Source: Agromyces larvae
GTDB taxonomy: Bacteria; Actinomycetota; Actinomycetes; Actinomycetales; Microbacteriaceae
Direction of reading: 5' to 3'
Length of the DNA stretch: 64,000 nt
NCBI RefSeq assembly: GCF_022811705.1
Contig: NZ_CP094528.1
Span: 3,596,001-3,660,000 of the forward strand
In this document: positions 40,411 to 51,960 of the stretch, piece after piece
Layout: each line of letters begins with the position of its first letter
Numbering within the stretch: position 1 is the first letter of the stretch
Program-made: the position numbers and the translations under genes
The notes under the pieces: generated by a model
The model's database searches: none
What the model was told of the DNA's origin: nothing
Seen by the model: only the letters and a program-made list of their open reading frames with translations

Positions 40411-41325
40411 ATGGACATCCCGCTCGATCTCGCTCGGACGCTCGCCACGGTGATCGACGCCGGCACCTTCGACGCCGCCGCGCGCGAACTCGCGATCACC
40501 CCGTCGGCGGTGTCGCAACGGCTGAAGGCCCTCGAGACGCGGCTCGGCCGCGTGCTCGTCGTGCGGTCGCGCCCCGTCCAGCCGACCGAGGCGGGTGCCG
40601 CGGTCGTGCGGCTCGCCCGCCAGCTCGCGCTGCTCGAGCACGACGCGCTCGCCGCCCTCGACCTCGACGCGTCGGACGCCGGCCGCCGCGTCCGCATCCC
40701 CCTCGCGGTCAACGCCGACTCCCTCGCCACGTGGATCCTGCCGCCGCTCGCGCGGCTCGCCGCGGAGCATCCGATCGTCTTCGATCTGCACCGCGACGAC
40801 CAGGCCTTCACCGCCGGCCTGCTCGAGTCGGGCACGGTGATGGCGGCGGTCACGTCGCAGGCCGAACCGGTGGCCGGATGCGTCGTGCGCCCGCTCGGCG
40901 TGCTGCGGTATCGGGCCGTGGCCACGCCCGAGTACGTCGCGCGCCGGCTGCCCGACGGCCCCGCGCCCGAGGCGTTCGCCACCGCGCCCGTGGTCTACTT
41001 CGACCGGCGCGACGACCTGCAGAGCGACTACCTCGAGCAGGTGGGGGCCGACCCGGCGGCGCCGCCCCGGCACTACGTGCCCGCGTCGAACGACTTCGCG
41101 ACGGCGGTCAAGCTCGGACTCGGGTGGGGGCTGCTTCCGGCGTCGCAGTCGCAGGCCGAGCTCGACCGCGGCGAGCTCGTGCTGCTCGGCGGCCCGCCGA
41201 TCGACGTGCCGCACCACTGGCAGCAGTGGAACCTGCGCTCGCCGCTGCTCGACGCGATCGCCGACGAGATCGTCGCCGAAGCGCAGTCGCACCTTCTGCA
41301 GCACCCCGCACCCCGCGCCCGGTAG
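40411..41325 (+). CDS. lysG: LysR-family regulator, LysG/ArgP type
   Basis: LysR-type regulator (304 aa) that should activate the divergent lysE exporter gene when basic amino acids accumulate. N-terminal HTH in residues 4-60: [54 protein letters not shown], all typical of ArgP/LysG. Effector domain about 90-300 with [20 protein letters not shown] and [16 protein letters not shown]. Divergent placement with lysE is the classical arrangement and supports the function strongly. Confidence 0.9.
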   Translation: MDIPLDLARTLATVIDAGTFDAAARELAITPSAVSQRLKALETRLGRVLVVRSRPVQPTEAGAAVVRLARQLALLEHDALAALDLDASDAGRRVRIPLAVNADSLATWILPPLARLAAEHPIVFDLHRDDQAFTAGLLESGTVMAAVTSQAEPVAGCVVRPLGVLRYRAVATPEYVARRLPDGPAPEAFATAPVVYFDRRDDLQSDYLEQVGADPAAPPRHYVPASNDFATAVKLGLGWGLLPASQSQAELDRGELVLLGGPPIDVPHHWQQWNLRSPLLDAIADEIVAEAQSHLLQHPAPRAR

Positions 41326-41361
41326 GGCACGCCGGCACGCCTCAGCACGCGGCGTCCTGCA

Positions 41362-41401
41362 CACACCGCGAAGCCACGCTCGCACACCGCGAAGCCACGC
41401 T
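41362..41401. repeat. 21-bp direct repeat x 2
   Basis: CACACCGCGAAGCCACGCT occurs at 41362-41380 and 41383-41401. Non-coding, 37 bp after the lysG stop. Confidence 0.85.
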
Positions 41402-41505
41402 GCCGCGTAGCCGTGTGGAGCCCCGGATGCAACCCCTATCGCCTGCCCCGCCCGTCGCGTTGACTGAGGGTCGTGGCGGTGATCCCGCCCGGGAAGGAGT
41501 TCGAC

Positions 41506-41679
41506 ATGGGTGCCGAAGAACGCGCCGAAGCCACCGGCGATGACCTCAAGGGCAAGGCCAAGGAGGCCTGGGGCAAGGTGACCGACGACGAGCGCCTCGA
41601 GGCGGAGGGCAAGGTCGACCAAGCGAAGTCCGACCTGAAGAACGCCGTCGAGGACGTCAAGGACGCCTTCAAGCACTGA
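41506..41679 (+). CDS. CsbD family stress protein
   Basis: Small acidic-basic helical protein (57 aa) of the CsbD family, induced in general stress; molecular role unknown. GAEERAEATGDDLKGKAKEA and GKVTDDERLEAEGKVDQAKS are the family repeats, rich in Lys, Glu and Ala. ATG 41506 is preceded by GGAAGGAG at the right distance; an upstream in-frame start at 41473 is less likely. Two strong hairpins follow. Confidence 0.92.
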   Translation: MGAEERAEATGDDLKGKAKEAWGKVTDDERLEAEGKVDQAKSDLKNAVEDVKDAFKH

Positions 41680-41691
41680 CCAGGGGGAAGC

Positions 41692-41714
41692 CCTGAGCCG
41701 GGGGGCGGCTCAGG
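41692..41714 (+). terminator. Hairpin after csbD-like gene
   Basis: CCTGAGCC-GGGGGGC-GGCTCAGG, perfect 8-bp stem, 13 nt after the stop codon, no T tract. Confidence 0.5.
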
Positions 41715-41720
41715 CGCACG

Positions 41721-41755
41721 CGGGCCGGTGGGGATCAGGGGATCCCACCGGCCCG
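41721..41755. terminator. Strong GC hairpin after csbD-like gene
   Basis: Left arm 41721-41736 pairs with GATCCCACCGGCCCG (41741-41755), 15 bp with one bulged G. It is the more stable of two tandem hairpins between convergent genes and may serve both strands. Confidence 0.5.
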
Positions 41756-41812
41756 GTCGTGTGCGTGCAGTCGGATGCGACGAGCGCACGGCGATCGGAT
41801 GCTTCGCGCTGC

Positions 41813-41890
41813 GCGCGAGCACTCGGCGCGAGCACTCAGCGCGAGCACTCAGCGCGAGCACTCAGCGCGAGCATTCAGCGCGAGCACTCA
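41813..41890. repeat. 13-bp tandem repeat x 6 running into the adh stop codon
   Basis: GCGCGAGCACTCA repeated six times (first copy ends in G, fifth has ATTCA). The last unit includes the stop codon TGA of the alcohol dehydrogenase (complement of TCA at 41888-41890). Confidence 0.95.
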
Positions 41891-42934
41891 GCGCGCGATG
41901 ACGACCTTCAACGCGTTCGTCTCGCCCGCGTTCGCGAAGGTGTCGTAGGCGTCGAGCACCTGGTCGAACGTGAAGTGGTGGGTCGCGAACTTCTTCACGT
42001 CGAGCCGACCCGACTGGATGAGCTTCAGCAGTGCCGGCACCGTATTGCCGTTCACCAGGCCGGTGGTGAAGTTGATGTTCGAGATCCACAGGTCGTTGAT
42101 CGGGAACTCGACCGGGGCGCCGTGCACGCCGACGTTCGCGACCGTGCCGCCGGGCCGTACGACCTGCGACGCGAGCGTGAACGTGGCCGGGATGCCCACG
42201 GCCTCGATCGCGACATCCGCGAGTCTGCCGCCCGTGAGCTCGCGCACCTTGGCGACCACGTCCTCGCTGCCGCTGTTGATCGTGACGTCCGCGCCGAACT
42301 CGGTCGCGGCCTGCAGCCGCGAGTCGGCGAGGTCGACCGCGATGATCCGCGCCGCTCCCTTGAGGGCCGCGGTCGCGATCGCCGCCAGCCCGACGGGGCC
42401 GGCCCCGACGACGACCACCGTGTCGCCGACCTGCACGTTGCCGTAGAGCACGCCGATCTCGAACCCGGTCGGCAGGATGTCGGCGAGGAAGATCACGTCT
42501 TCGTCGGTGACGCCCTCGGCGAGCTTGTGGGTCGACGTGTCGGCGAACGGCACGCGCACCTTCTCGGCCTGGGTGCCGTCGATGAGGTGGCCGAAGATCC
42601 AGCCGATGCCGCCGACCGTCTCGCAGTGCGAGGGGAGCCCGTTGCGGCACGGTTCGCAGAGCGCGCACGTCGTGATCGCGGGCACGAGCACCCGGTCGCC
42701 GACCTGCAGGTTGTCGATGCCCGAGCCGAGCTCTTCGACCACGCCGACCGCCTCGTGCCCGAGGATGCGCCCGGGCGTCACCGCGGGCACGTCGCCCTTC
42801 AGGATGTGCAGGTCGGTGCCGCAGATGGTGGTGGTCTCGACCCGCACGATCGCGTCACGAGGATGCTGGATGGTCGGGTCTGGCACCTCCTCCCACGCCT
42901 TCTGGCCGGGACCGTGGTACACGAGTGCCTTCAT
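41888..42934 (-). CDS. Zinc-dependent alcohol dehydrogenase
   Basis: Medium-chain NAD(P)-dependent alcohol dehydrogenase (348 aa). Catalytic zinc ligands C38 (ICGTDLHIL) and H60-E61 (LGHEAVGVVEE); structural zinc cysteines C90, C93, C96 and C104 in TTCALCEPCRNGLPSHC. Rossmann motif VVVVGAGPVGLAAIA near residue 175. The sequence is nearest to the branch that includes isopropanol/butanol-type enzymes; the natural alcohol is unknown. A purine-rich ribosome site, GGGGGGAGAG, precedes the ATG. Its 3' end lies in a tandem repeat. Single gene. Confidence 0.92.
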   Translation of the reverse strand: MKALVYHGPGQKAWEEVPDPTIQHPRDAIVRVETTTICGTDLHILKGDVPAVTPGRILGHEAVGVVEELGSGIDNLQVGDRVLVPAITTCALCEPCRNGLPSHCETVGGIGWIFGHLIDGTQAEKVRVPFADTSTHKLAEGVTDEDVIFLADILPTGFEIGVLYGNVQVGDTVVVVGAGPVGLAAIATAALKGAARIIAVDLADSRLQAATEFGADVTINSGSEDVVAKVRELTGGRLADVAIEAVGIPATFTLASQVVRPGGTVANVGVHGAPVEFPINDLWISNINFTTGLVNGNTVPALLKLIQSGRLDVKKFATHHFTFDQVLDAYDTFANAGETNALKVVIAR

Positions 42935-43050
42935 CGTCTCTCCCCCCGAGAGTGATCCGTGCCCGGCCGCAGCGGCGCGAGCCCGGTGACGACGCTACCG
43001 CCTCACGGCCCGGGCGAACAGAGCCGCCGCGTCGAGCAGACGGCTCGCGG

Positions 43051-43794
43051 TCAACGGATCCAGACCCGCATCGGGCCGACGACGACGAATCCGGCCGCAG
43101 CGGCCGTCGCGAGCAGGTCGGCGGATTCCCACCCGACCACCGCTCGGCCCTCGGCGCGCACGGCGGCGGCCGCCGCGATCGCCGCGTAGGTGCCCGGCCG
43201 GCCGAACACGTTCGAGACGCCGACGGCGTCGTCGCCGAGGGAGAGGATGCCTCCGGCGACGACGGTGCCCGACTCGTCGGAGGCGGCGAGCACCACGACC
43301 GCGGGATCATCCAGGAGGGCCGGATGACCCGCCGCCACCGCTCCCGACGCGCGCGCCCAGTCGGCGAGCGCGCGGGCGGTGCGCACGGGCTCGAGCGGCG
43401 GCGCTCCGGCACCGGCGAGGGATGCCCCGGATGCCCCGGATGCCCCGGATGCCCCGGACAGCTCGCCGCCGCCCCCGCCCCCGCTCTCGAGCGCGATCCA
43501 CCCGCCCTCGAGCAGCACCTCGAATCCGGCGTCGCGCAGGTCGAGATCGGCGAAGGAGTCCTTCACGCTCGCGGGCCCCGGCGGCACGGCTGCTGCGACC
43601 TCGGCCGCCGCGGCGCCGGGCCCGAGCGTCACGGCCTCGGGGTACCCGTCGGGCATCGCTGCGCGCGCCCGCCAGCCCCACGGGGTGGACGCCGCGGCGA
43701 TGCCGTGCGCACGGGCGACGGCGGCGCACCATCGGGCGTTGTCGTTCGCGGCGATCACCGCGAGCGGAGCTGGGTGCGCCGCGTCGGGGCTCAC
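43051..43794 (-). CDS. Hypothetical protein, GNAT-like C-terminus
   Basis: A 247-aa protein that I cannot assign firmly. The last 100 residues ([76 protein letters not shown]) have the pattern of an acetyltransferase-like beta-sheet, but the acetyl-CoA P-loop (Q/RxxGxG/A) is not evident. The middle has a Gly stretch and [12 protein letters not shown] from a 9-bp repeat. The GTG start overlaps the aspC stop (GTGA, 4 nt), so it is translated with aspC. Confidence 0.6.
   Translation of the reverse strand: MSPDAAHPAPLAVIAANDNARWCAAVARAHGIAAASTPWGWRARAAMPDGYPEAVTLGPGAAAAEVAAAVPPGPASVKDSFADLDLRDAGFEVLLEGGWIALESGGGGGGELSGASGASGASGASLAGAGAPPLEPVRTARALADWARASGAVAAGHPALLDDPAVVVLAASDESGTVVAGGILSLGDDAVGVSNVFGRPGTYAAIAAAAAVRAEGRAVVGWESADLLATAAAAGFVVVGPMRVWIR
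43422..43458. repeat. GGATGCCCC 9-bp microrepeat x 4
   Basis: Four in-frame copies of GGATGCCCC in the preceding gene, read on the minus strand as Gly-Ala-Ser triplets. Confidence 0.9.
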
Positions 43795-45017
43795 CCGAAG
43801 AGCTTCTGCAACCGCTGCACGCCCTCCAGCAGCGCGTCGTCGCCGAGCGCGTAGCTGAACCGCAGGTACCCGCTCGGCCCGAACGCCTCACCCGGCACCG
43901 CGGCGACCTCGGCCTGCTCGAGGATGAGGTCGGCGAGCTCGAGCGAGGTCGTCGGCGTGACGCCGCCCCACGACCGCCCGAGCAGCCCGGTCACGTCGGG
44001 GTACACGTAGAACGCGCCCTCGGGCACCGGCACCGTGAGGCCGTCGATCTTCGAGAGCTCGGCGACGATGGTGCGGCGGCGGCGGTCGAACGCGCGGCGC
44101 ATCTGCTCGACCGGCTCCTGCGGGCCGGTGAGCGCGGCGATCGCGGCGCGCTGCGAGATGTTCGACACGTTCGAGGTGAGGTGGGATTGCAGGTTCGCGG
44201 CGCCCTTGATGACATCGGCGGGGCCGACCATCCAGCCGAGCCGCCAACCCGTCATCGCGTAGGTCTTCGCGACCCCGTTCACGAGGATGGTCTGCTCGGC
44301 GAGCGCCGGCACCGCCTCGACGATCGACAGGGCTCGCGGAGCGGGGGCATCCGCGTCGCCCTCGATCGGACCGTACGTGAGGTTCTGGTAGATCTCGTCG
44401 GAGATCACCCAGATGCCGTGCTCGAGCGCCCACTCGCCGATCGCCTGCACCTGCTCGGGCGGGTAGACCGCACCGGTCGGGTTCGACGGCGAGACGAACA
44501 GCAGCACCTTCGTGCGCTCGGTGCGCGCGGCCTCGAGCTGCTCGACGGTGACGAGGTAGCCCTGGTCGGCGCCGGCGAACACGTCGACCTGCACGCCGCC
44601 CGCGAGCTTGATCGCCTCGGGGTACGTCGTCCAGTAGGGGGTCGGCACGAGCACCTCGTCGCCGTCGTCGAGCAGCACCTGGAACGCCTGGTAGACGGCC
44701 TGCTTGCCGCCGTTGGTCACGATCACCTGCGATGCGGATGCCTCGAGCCCCGAGTCGCGCGCGGTCTTCGCCGCGATCGCCTCGCGAAGCTCGGGCAGGC
44801 CCGCGGCCGGCGTGTACCGGTAGTTCTTCGGGTCGTGCACCGCGGCGAGTGCGGCTTCGACGATGTGCTCGGGCGTCGCGAAGTCGGGCTCGCCCGCCGC
44901 GTACGAGATGACCGGCCGACCCTCGGCCTGGAGGGCCTTCGCCTTGGCATCGACCTTCAGGGTCGCGGACTCGGCGATGGCGGCGATTCGGGCGGACAGG
45001 CGGGGCTTTTCGGTCAC
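43791..45017 (-). CDS. aspC: Pyridoxal phosphate-dependent aspartate/aromatic aminotransferase
   Basis: Class I/II aminotransferase (408 aa), probably aspartate:2-oxoglutarate, with PLP lysine K251 in [15 protein letters not shown]. Other fold I landmarks: [47 protein letters not shown] (Asn binding the cofactor), [15 protein letters not shown] 45017 is chosen over GTG 45023 since a TAGGCT box stands 6 nt upstream of it. It precedes, in many actinobacteria, the tRNA-Trp - secE block, here 13 kb away. Translationally coupled to the downstream hypothetical gene. Confidence 0.92.
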   Translation of the reverse strand: MTEKPRLSARIAAIAESATLKVDAKAKALQAEGRPVISYAAGEPDFATPEHIVEAALAAVHDPKNYRYTPAAGLPELREAIAAKTARDSGLEASASQVIVTNGGKQAVYQAFQVLLDDGDEVLVPTPYWTTYPEAIKLAGGVQVDVFAGADQGYLVTVEQLEAARTERTKVLLFVSPSNPTGAVYPPEQVQAIGEWALEHGIWVISDEIYQNLTYGPIEGDADAPAPRALSIVEAVPALAEQTILVNGVAKTYAMTGWRLGWMVGPADVIKGAANLQSHLTSNVSNISQRAAIAALTGPQEPVEQMRRAFDRRRRTIVAELSKIDGLTVPVPEGAFYVYPDVTGLLGRSWGGVTPTTSLELADLILEQAEVAAVPGEAFGPSGYLRFSYALGDDALLEGVQRLQKLFG

Positions 45018-45023
45018 CCTCAC

Positions 45024-45029
45024 AGCCTA
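45024..45029 (-). promoter_or_regulatory. -10 box of aspC (TAGGCT)
   Basis: TAGGCT on the minus strand, 6 nt before GTG 45017. Confidence 0.5.
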
Positions 45030-45092
45030 GAACGGTCGGATGCCGCGTGACAGCGCGGTGACGCGATCTCGCGCGGGTTCGCGCATCGGCGG

Positions 45093-45098
45093 TAGCGT
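45093..45098 (+). promoter_or_regulatory. -10 box of hypothetical gene 45105 (TAGCGT)
   Basis: TAGCGT, 6 nt before the ATG at 45105. Confidence 0.5.
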
Positions 45099-45104
45099 GC
45101 GGTC

Positions 45105-45494
45105 ATGGATGCTCCGCAGCCGATCTTCGCCGGGGTCGAGGGGGTCTGGAACGCCGATCCGGTCACGGTCGCCACGGTGCTGTTCCGGCAGGTGTTCGCA
45201 CCGCTCGCGGCCGGGTCGTTCCCCGCGCGGCGCAGCGACCTGCTGCCCGACGACCTCGGCGCGCTGTGCGGCGTGCGCCTCGGCATGTTCCGCACCCCGG
45301 GCGGCGAGCCCGGCGCGACGCTCACCCGGCTCACCCTGGAGTACGTGCTGCTCTGGGAGCGGGCGGGCATCGCGGCGCGCATGATCTGGGGCTCCGACGT
45401 CACGATCCCGCAGGTGGTCATGCTGCGGATGGGCCTCAGCGTGCTGCAGTCGCCCGACCCCGAGGCATCCGTTCGCGCCCTGCTCGCCCGCTGA
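45105..45494 (+). CDS. Hypothetical protein
   Basis: A 129-aa protein of unknown family. It is mainly hydrophobic and helical (DPVTVATVLFRQVFAPLAAG, LTRLTLEYVLLWERAGIAAR) without a clear membrane segment or catalytic motif; one cysteine in LGALCGVRLGMFR. The promoter-like box upstream and good codon bias make it a likely gene. Divergent from aspC and convergent with the PIN gene 7 bp away. Confidence 0.6.
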   Translation: MDAPQPIFAGVEGVWNADPVTVATVLFRQVFAPLAAGSFPARRSDLLPDDLGALCGVRLGMFRTPGGEPGATLTRLTLEYVLLWERAGIAARMIWGSDVTIPQVVMLRMGLSVLQSPDPEASVRALLAR

Positions 45495-45501
45495 GGTCGT
45501 C

Positions 45502-45918
45502 TCAGCCGACGAGGTCCTCGTACGTGCCGAGCGGGATGATCCCCGAGGCTGCGGCCGCGATCTGTTCGTCGCCGGCGACGAGCACATCGGCCTGCAACGT
45601 GGCGACGGCGAGGTACTCGGCCGATCGGATGTCGCGGTGATCGAGCTGTCGGGCGATCCTCCATGCGGTCGCGCGAGAGACCCGGTCGCCCAGCAGACGG
45701 ATCTTGAGCGTCGCGACGCGCTCGAGCGCGATGCGCGCCGTCGCCTCGTCCAACTGCCCATCGAGCGCCTCGCGATACAGCATCGACAGCACGTCGCTGC
45801 GCAGCATGGATGGCCCGACGAGTCGCTGCCGTGCCCCGATGCCGGGGTCGTCGCGCACGAGGCGGCGCGCCGTGACCGCGTCGATCGCGAAGCGCGTGCC
45901 GTGCTCGAGCCCTGCCAT
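45502..45918 (-). CDS. PIN-like domain protein
   Basis: Protein of 138 aa resembling the PIN nuclease fold of VapC-type toxins: an acidic residue near the start (FAIDAVTARRL), LVGPSMLRSDVLSMLYREAL in the middle, and HRDIRSAEYLAVATLQADVL with VAGDEQIAAAAS at the end, which carry the other acidic residues. No antitoxin gene is next to it, so it is an orphan or a non-toxic member. ATG 45918 is preferred; starts at 45933 or just upstream are possible. Confidence 0.65.
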   Translation of the reverse strand: MAGLEHGTRFAIDAVTARRLVRDDPGIGARQRLVGPSMLRSDVLSMLYREALDGQLDEATARIALERVATLKIRLLGDRVSRATAWRIARQLDHRDIRSAEYLAVATLQADVLVAGDEQIAAAASGIIPLGTYEDLVG

Positions 45919-45997
45919 GCGCCCAGCCAACACCCGCCCGCCCGCAGACTCAACCGTCCCGGGTCGGTTCCCCTCCGCGCCCAGGGCCGCCGCGAGC

Positions 45998-47533
45998 CTA
46001 GAGGTTCTGCCCGATGTCCCAGAGCCGGTCGGGGCGGCCGTCGATGGCCTCCGACACGGCGAGGGCCTGGTCGTCCGACAGCGAGGCGACGTAGTCGATG
46101 ACGCCGCGCCCGATGCCCAGGCGATGCACTTCGGATGCCTCGGGCACGGGCAGCCCGTCGGGCCGCGTCGCCCGCAGGCGCGCGTACCCTTCGGTGGCGA
46201 GGTCGACGAGTTCGCGCAGCCGGTGCGGCACCCGGTGCCGGTCGACGTCGTCGGTGATCCAGGCGGTGAGACCCTTCACCGCCCGGGTGAGCACCCGGCT
46301 GAGTCCGCGCTGGTACATCGCGATGTCGGCGCGGTCGAGGATGAAGTGCCGGTGCACGAACTTCAGGATCTCGACCTCGTGCCATGCGCCGCGATCGAGG
46401 GTCACGAGTCCCGAGCGCACGACGCCCTCGGGGGCCGGCACCACCGAGGTCTGCAGATGCGCGATCCACCGGTTCGTGAACGACGACAGGGCGCGCTCGG
46501 CGGCGATCGACCCGTCGAACGGCGACGCGAGCAGCCCGTCGACGAGGTCGTCGGCGACCACGTCGACCGCGTCGGCGAACGCATCGTCGGACGCGACCCA
46601 GGCGTCGCTGCGGTGGAGCTTGCGGCGCAGCGCCTCCAGTGCGGCGCCGGGCGGGGCGCTGCGGGCACCCAAGGCGGCCTCGTCGAGCGCACGCAGGCCC
46701 GCGGCATCCTCGATGAACCCGCGGAACTCGCGCGCGACCGCACCCTGGCTGAGCAGGCCCGCCCGATAGAAGTCGTCGACGTCGTGGATGGAGTACGCGA
46801 TGTCGTCGGCGATGTCCATCACCGAGCACTCGAGCGACTGGGTGAGCGGCGGCAGCCCGCGGCGGGCGGCCTCGAGGTCGACGGCGTCGAGGTCGTACGC
46901 CGAGAACTTCGCGATCTCGACGCCGCCGCCGACGCGACGCATGCCGCGCGGCAGCGGCCCCGCCGGCAGCGAGCGGGCGTCGACGAACCTGGTCCACGGG
47001 TACTTCGCGGTCGCCGCCCGCACCGCGGCGGTCAGGTTGAGCCCGTGCGGGGCGTTCTCGGTGACGTCGAGCGTCGCGAGGATGCGGTACGTCTGCGCGT
47101 TGCCCTCGAACCCGTCGGCCAGGCCCAGCGTCTCGCGCGCGAGCCGGTCGAGCACCCGCTCGCCGAGGTGCCCGAACGGCGGATGCCCGAGGTCGTGCGC
47201 GCTCGCCGCGGCCTGCACCACGACCGCGTCGCAGCCGTGCTCGACCGCGAGGGCATGCGCCGGCGACGAGGCATCCGCGAAGCCGACCGCGATCGCGCGC
47301 GCGACCGCGGTGACCTTGATCGAATGGGTGAGCCGGTTGTGGATGAGCGGACCCGCGCCGGGCTGCGCGATGACCTGCGTCACCGCCGACAGGCGCGAGA
47401 AGTAGGGCGAGAACCGGATGCGCTCCAGGTCGAGACGGAACTGCGAGTGCTCGCCGGTCACCTCGACGCTGGCGCGCGGCTCGGCGACCGCACGCCTGGC
47501 GCGCTCGGTGGGCTGCGGGCTCGACTCGGTCAT
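45998..47533 (-). CDS. dgt: Deoxyguanosinetriphosphate triphosphohydrolase
   Basis: HD-domain enzyme (511 aa) that hydrolyses dGTP (or other dNTPs) to the nucleoside and triphosphate, helping dNTP balance. HD metal ligands: His in NRLTHSIKV, HD in AASAHDLGHPPFGHLGE, and the distal Asp in MDIADDIAYSIHDVDD. GFEGNAQTYRIL and the C-terminal VMDIADD are typical. Length fits the larger, oligomeric type. TAGGCT lies 6 nt before the ATG. Convergent or neighbouring genes give no further clue. Confidence 0.94.
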   Translation of the reverse strand: MTESSPQPTERARRAVAEPRASVEVTGEHSQFRLDLERIRFSPYFSRLSAVTQVIAQPGAGPLIHNRLTHSIKVTAVARAIAVGFADASSPAHALAVEHGCDAVVVQAAASAHDLGHPPFGHLGERVLDRLARETLGLADGFEGNAQTYRILATLDVTENAPHGLNLTAAVRAATAKYPWTRFVDARSLPAGPLPRGMRRVGGGVEIAKFSAYDLDAVDLEAARRGLPPLTQSLECSVMDIADDIAYSIHDVDDFYRAGLLSQGAVAREFRGFIEDAAGLRALDEAALGARSAPPGAALEALRRKLHRSDAWVASDDAFADAVDVVADDLVDGLLASPFDGSIAAERALSSFTNRWIAHLQTSVVPAPEGVVRSGLVTLDRGAWHEVEILKFVHRHFILDRADIAMYQRGLSRVLTRAVKGLTAWITDDVDRHRVPHRLRELVDLATEGYARLRATRPDGLPVPEASEVHRLGIGRGVIDYVASLSDDQALAVSEAIDGRPDRLWDIGQNL

Positions 47534-47539
47534 GCTGCG

Positions 47540-47545
47540 AGCCTA
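47540..47545 (-). promoter_or_regulatory. -10 box of dgt (TAGGCT)
   Basis: TAGGCT on the minus strand, 6 nt before the ATG at 47533. Confidence 0.5.
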
Positions 47546-47589
47546 CGGCTCGACCCCGCCACCCGGCCCACGCCGGTCGAGGAGCCGGC

Positions 47590-51024
<3,435 letters not shown>

Positions 51025-51960
51025 CTATCCCTTGACCGACCCGGCGGTGAGCCCGCCCACGATGTACCGCTGCAGCGCGAGGAACAGCACGAGCACCGGT
51101 ACCGCCGCGATCACCGCACCGGCGGCGAACAGCCCCCAGCGGCTCGCGAGCTGGTTCGACACCCACTGGTACATGCCGACCGCGAGCGTCCAGTTGTCCT
51201 CCGAGACGAGCACGATCTTCGCGAGGATGTAGTCGCCGAACGCGGTGAGGAACGCGAGCAGCCCCACCACCGCGAGGATCGGCGTGACCAGCGGCATGAT
51301 CAGCCTCCAGAAGATCTGCGCGTGCGTGGCACCGTCGATCTTCGCCGATTCGTCGATCTCGACCGGCACCGTGTTGAAGAACCCGTACATGAGGAACGTG
51401 TTCGCCCCGAGGGCGCCGGCCAGGTACACGCAGATGAGCGCGATCTTCGAGTTCAGCCCGAGCGCCGGCACGACCTCGCCGAGCGTGAGCAGCATCAGGA
51501 AGATCGCGACGAACGCGAGCGCCTGCGGGAACATCTGGATGATGAGCAGCCCCGTGAGGCTCGCCCGCCGACCCGAGAACCGGAACCGCGAGAACGCGTA
51601 CGCCCCGGCGGCGCCCATCAGCACGGCGCCGACCGCCGCGACGCTGCCCACGATGAGCGTGTTGCCCACCCAGGTCCAGTAGCGGGTCTCCGCGAGGGCC
51701 GCGTAGTTCGACAGGTCGAACGCGCTGAACAGCGCGCTCGAGGTCGACAGGGTGCCGCGGGGGTTGAGCGAGGCGGATGCCACGTACAGCAGCGGGAACA
51801 CGGCGTAGAAGACGATGACCGCGGCGACGGGGTACTTCCACCCGACCTCCGCCCACCAGCGGCGGCGCCGGGCCGGCGTGCGATTCGAGGCATCCGCGCC
51901 CCGCGAGGGCGCCGGCGTGGGCGTCGAGGCGGTGCGCGGGGACGATCCGATGGTGGACAT
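51025..51960 (-). CDS. ganQ: Sugar ABC transporter permease, MalG/GanQ type
   Basis: Inner-membrane subunit (311 aa) of the galacto-oligosaccharide importer. N-terminal 30 residues are disordered; six helices follow from about residue 43. EAA loop: VEIDESAKIDGATHAQIFWR then LIMPLV, the contact site for the ATPase. C-terminus LALQRYIVGGLTAGSVKG is the usual MalG end. ATG overlaps the malF-like stop by one base (TGATG). Placement between SBP/permease genes and GH53 gives the substrate. Confidence 0.92.
   Translation of the reverse strand: MSTIGSSPRTASTPTPAPSRGADASNRTPARRRRWWAEVGWKYPVAAVIVFYAVFPLLYVASASLNPRGTLSTSSALFSAFDLSNYAALAETRYWTWVGNTLIVGSVAAVGAVLMGAAGAYAFSRFRFSGRRASLTGLLIIQMFPQALAFVAIFLMLLTLGEVVPALGLNSKIALICVYLAGALGANTFLMYGFFNTVPVEIDESAKIDGATHAQIFWRLIMPLVTPILAVVGLLAFLTAFGDYILAKIVLVSEDNWTLAVGMYQWVSNQLASRWGLFAAGAVIAAVPVLVLFLALQRYIVGGLTAGSVKG

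Noticed and set aside
41813..41890. Possible replication origin-like iterons
   Set aside because: No replication protein, no AT-rich segment, no DnaA boxes; simple slippage is enough.
43051..43794. Firm annotation as GNAT acetyltransferase
   Set aside because: General pattern fits but the acetyl-CoA loop is not convincing, so it was left as hypothetical.
45502..45918. VapBC toxin-antitoxin pair
   Set aside because: A PIN-like protein is present but no small antitoxin gene lies upstream or downstream.
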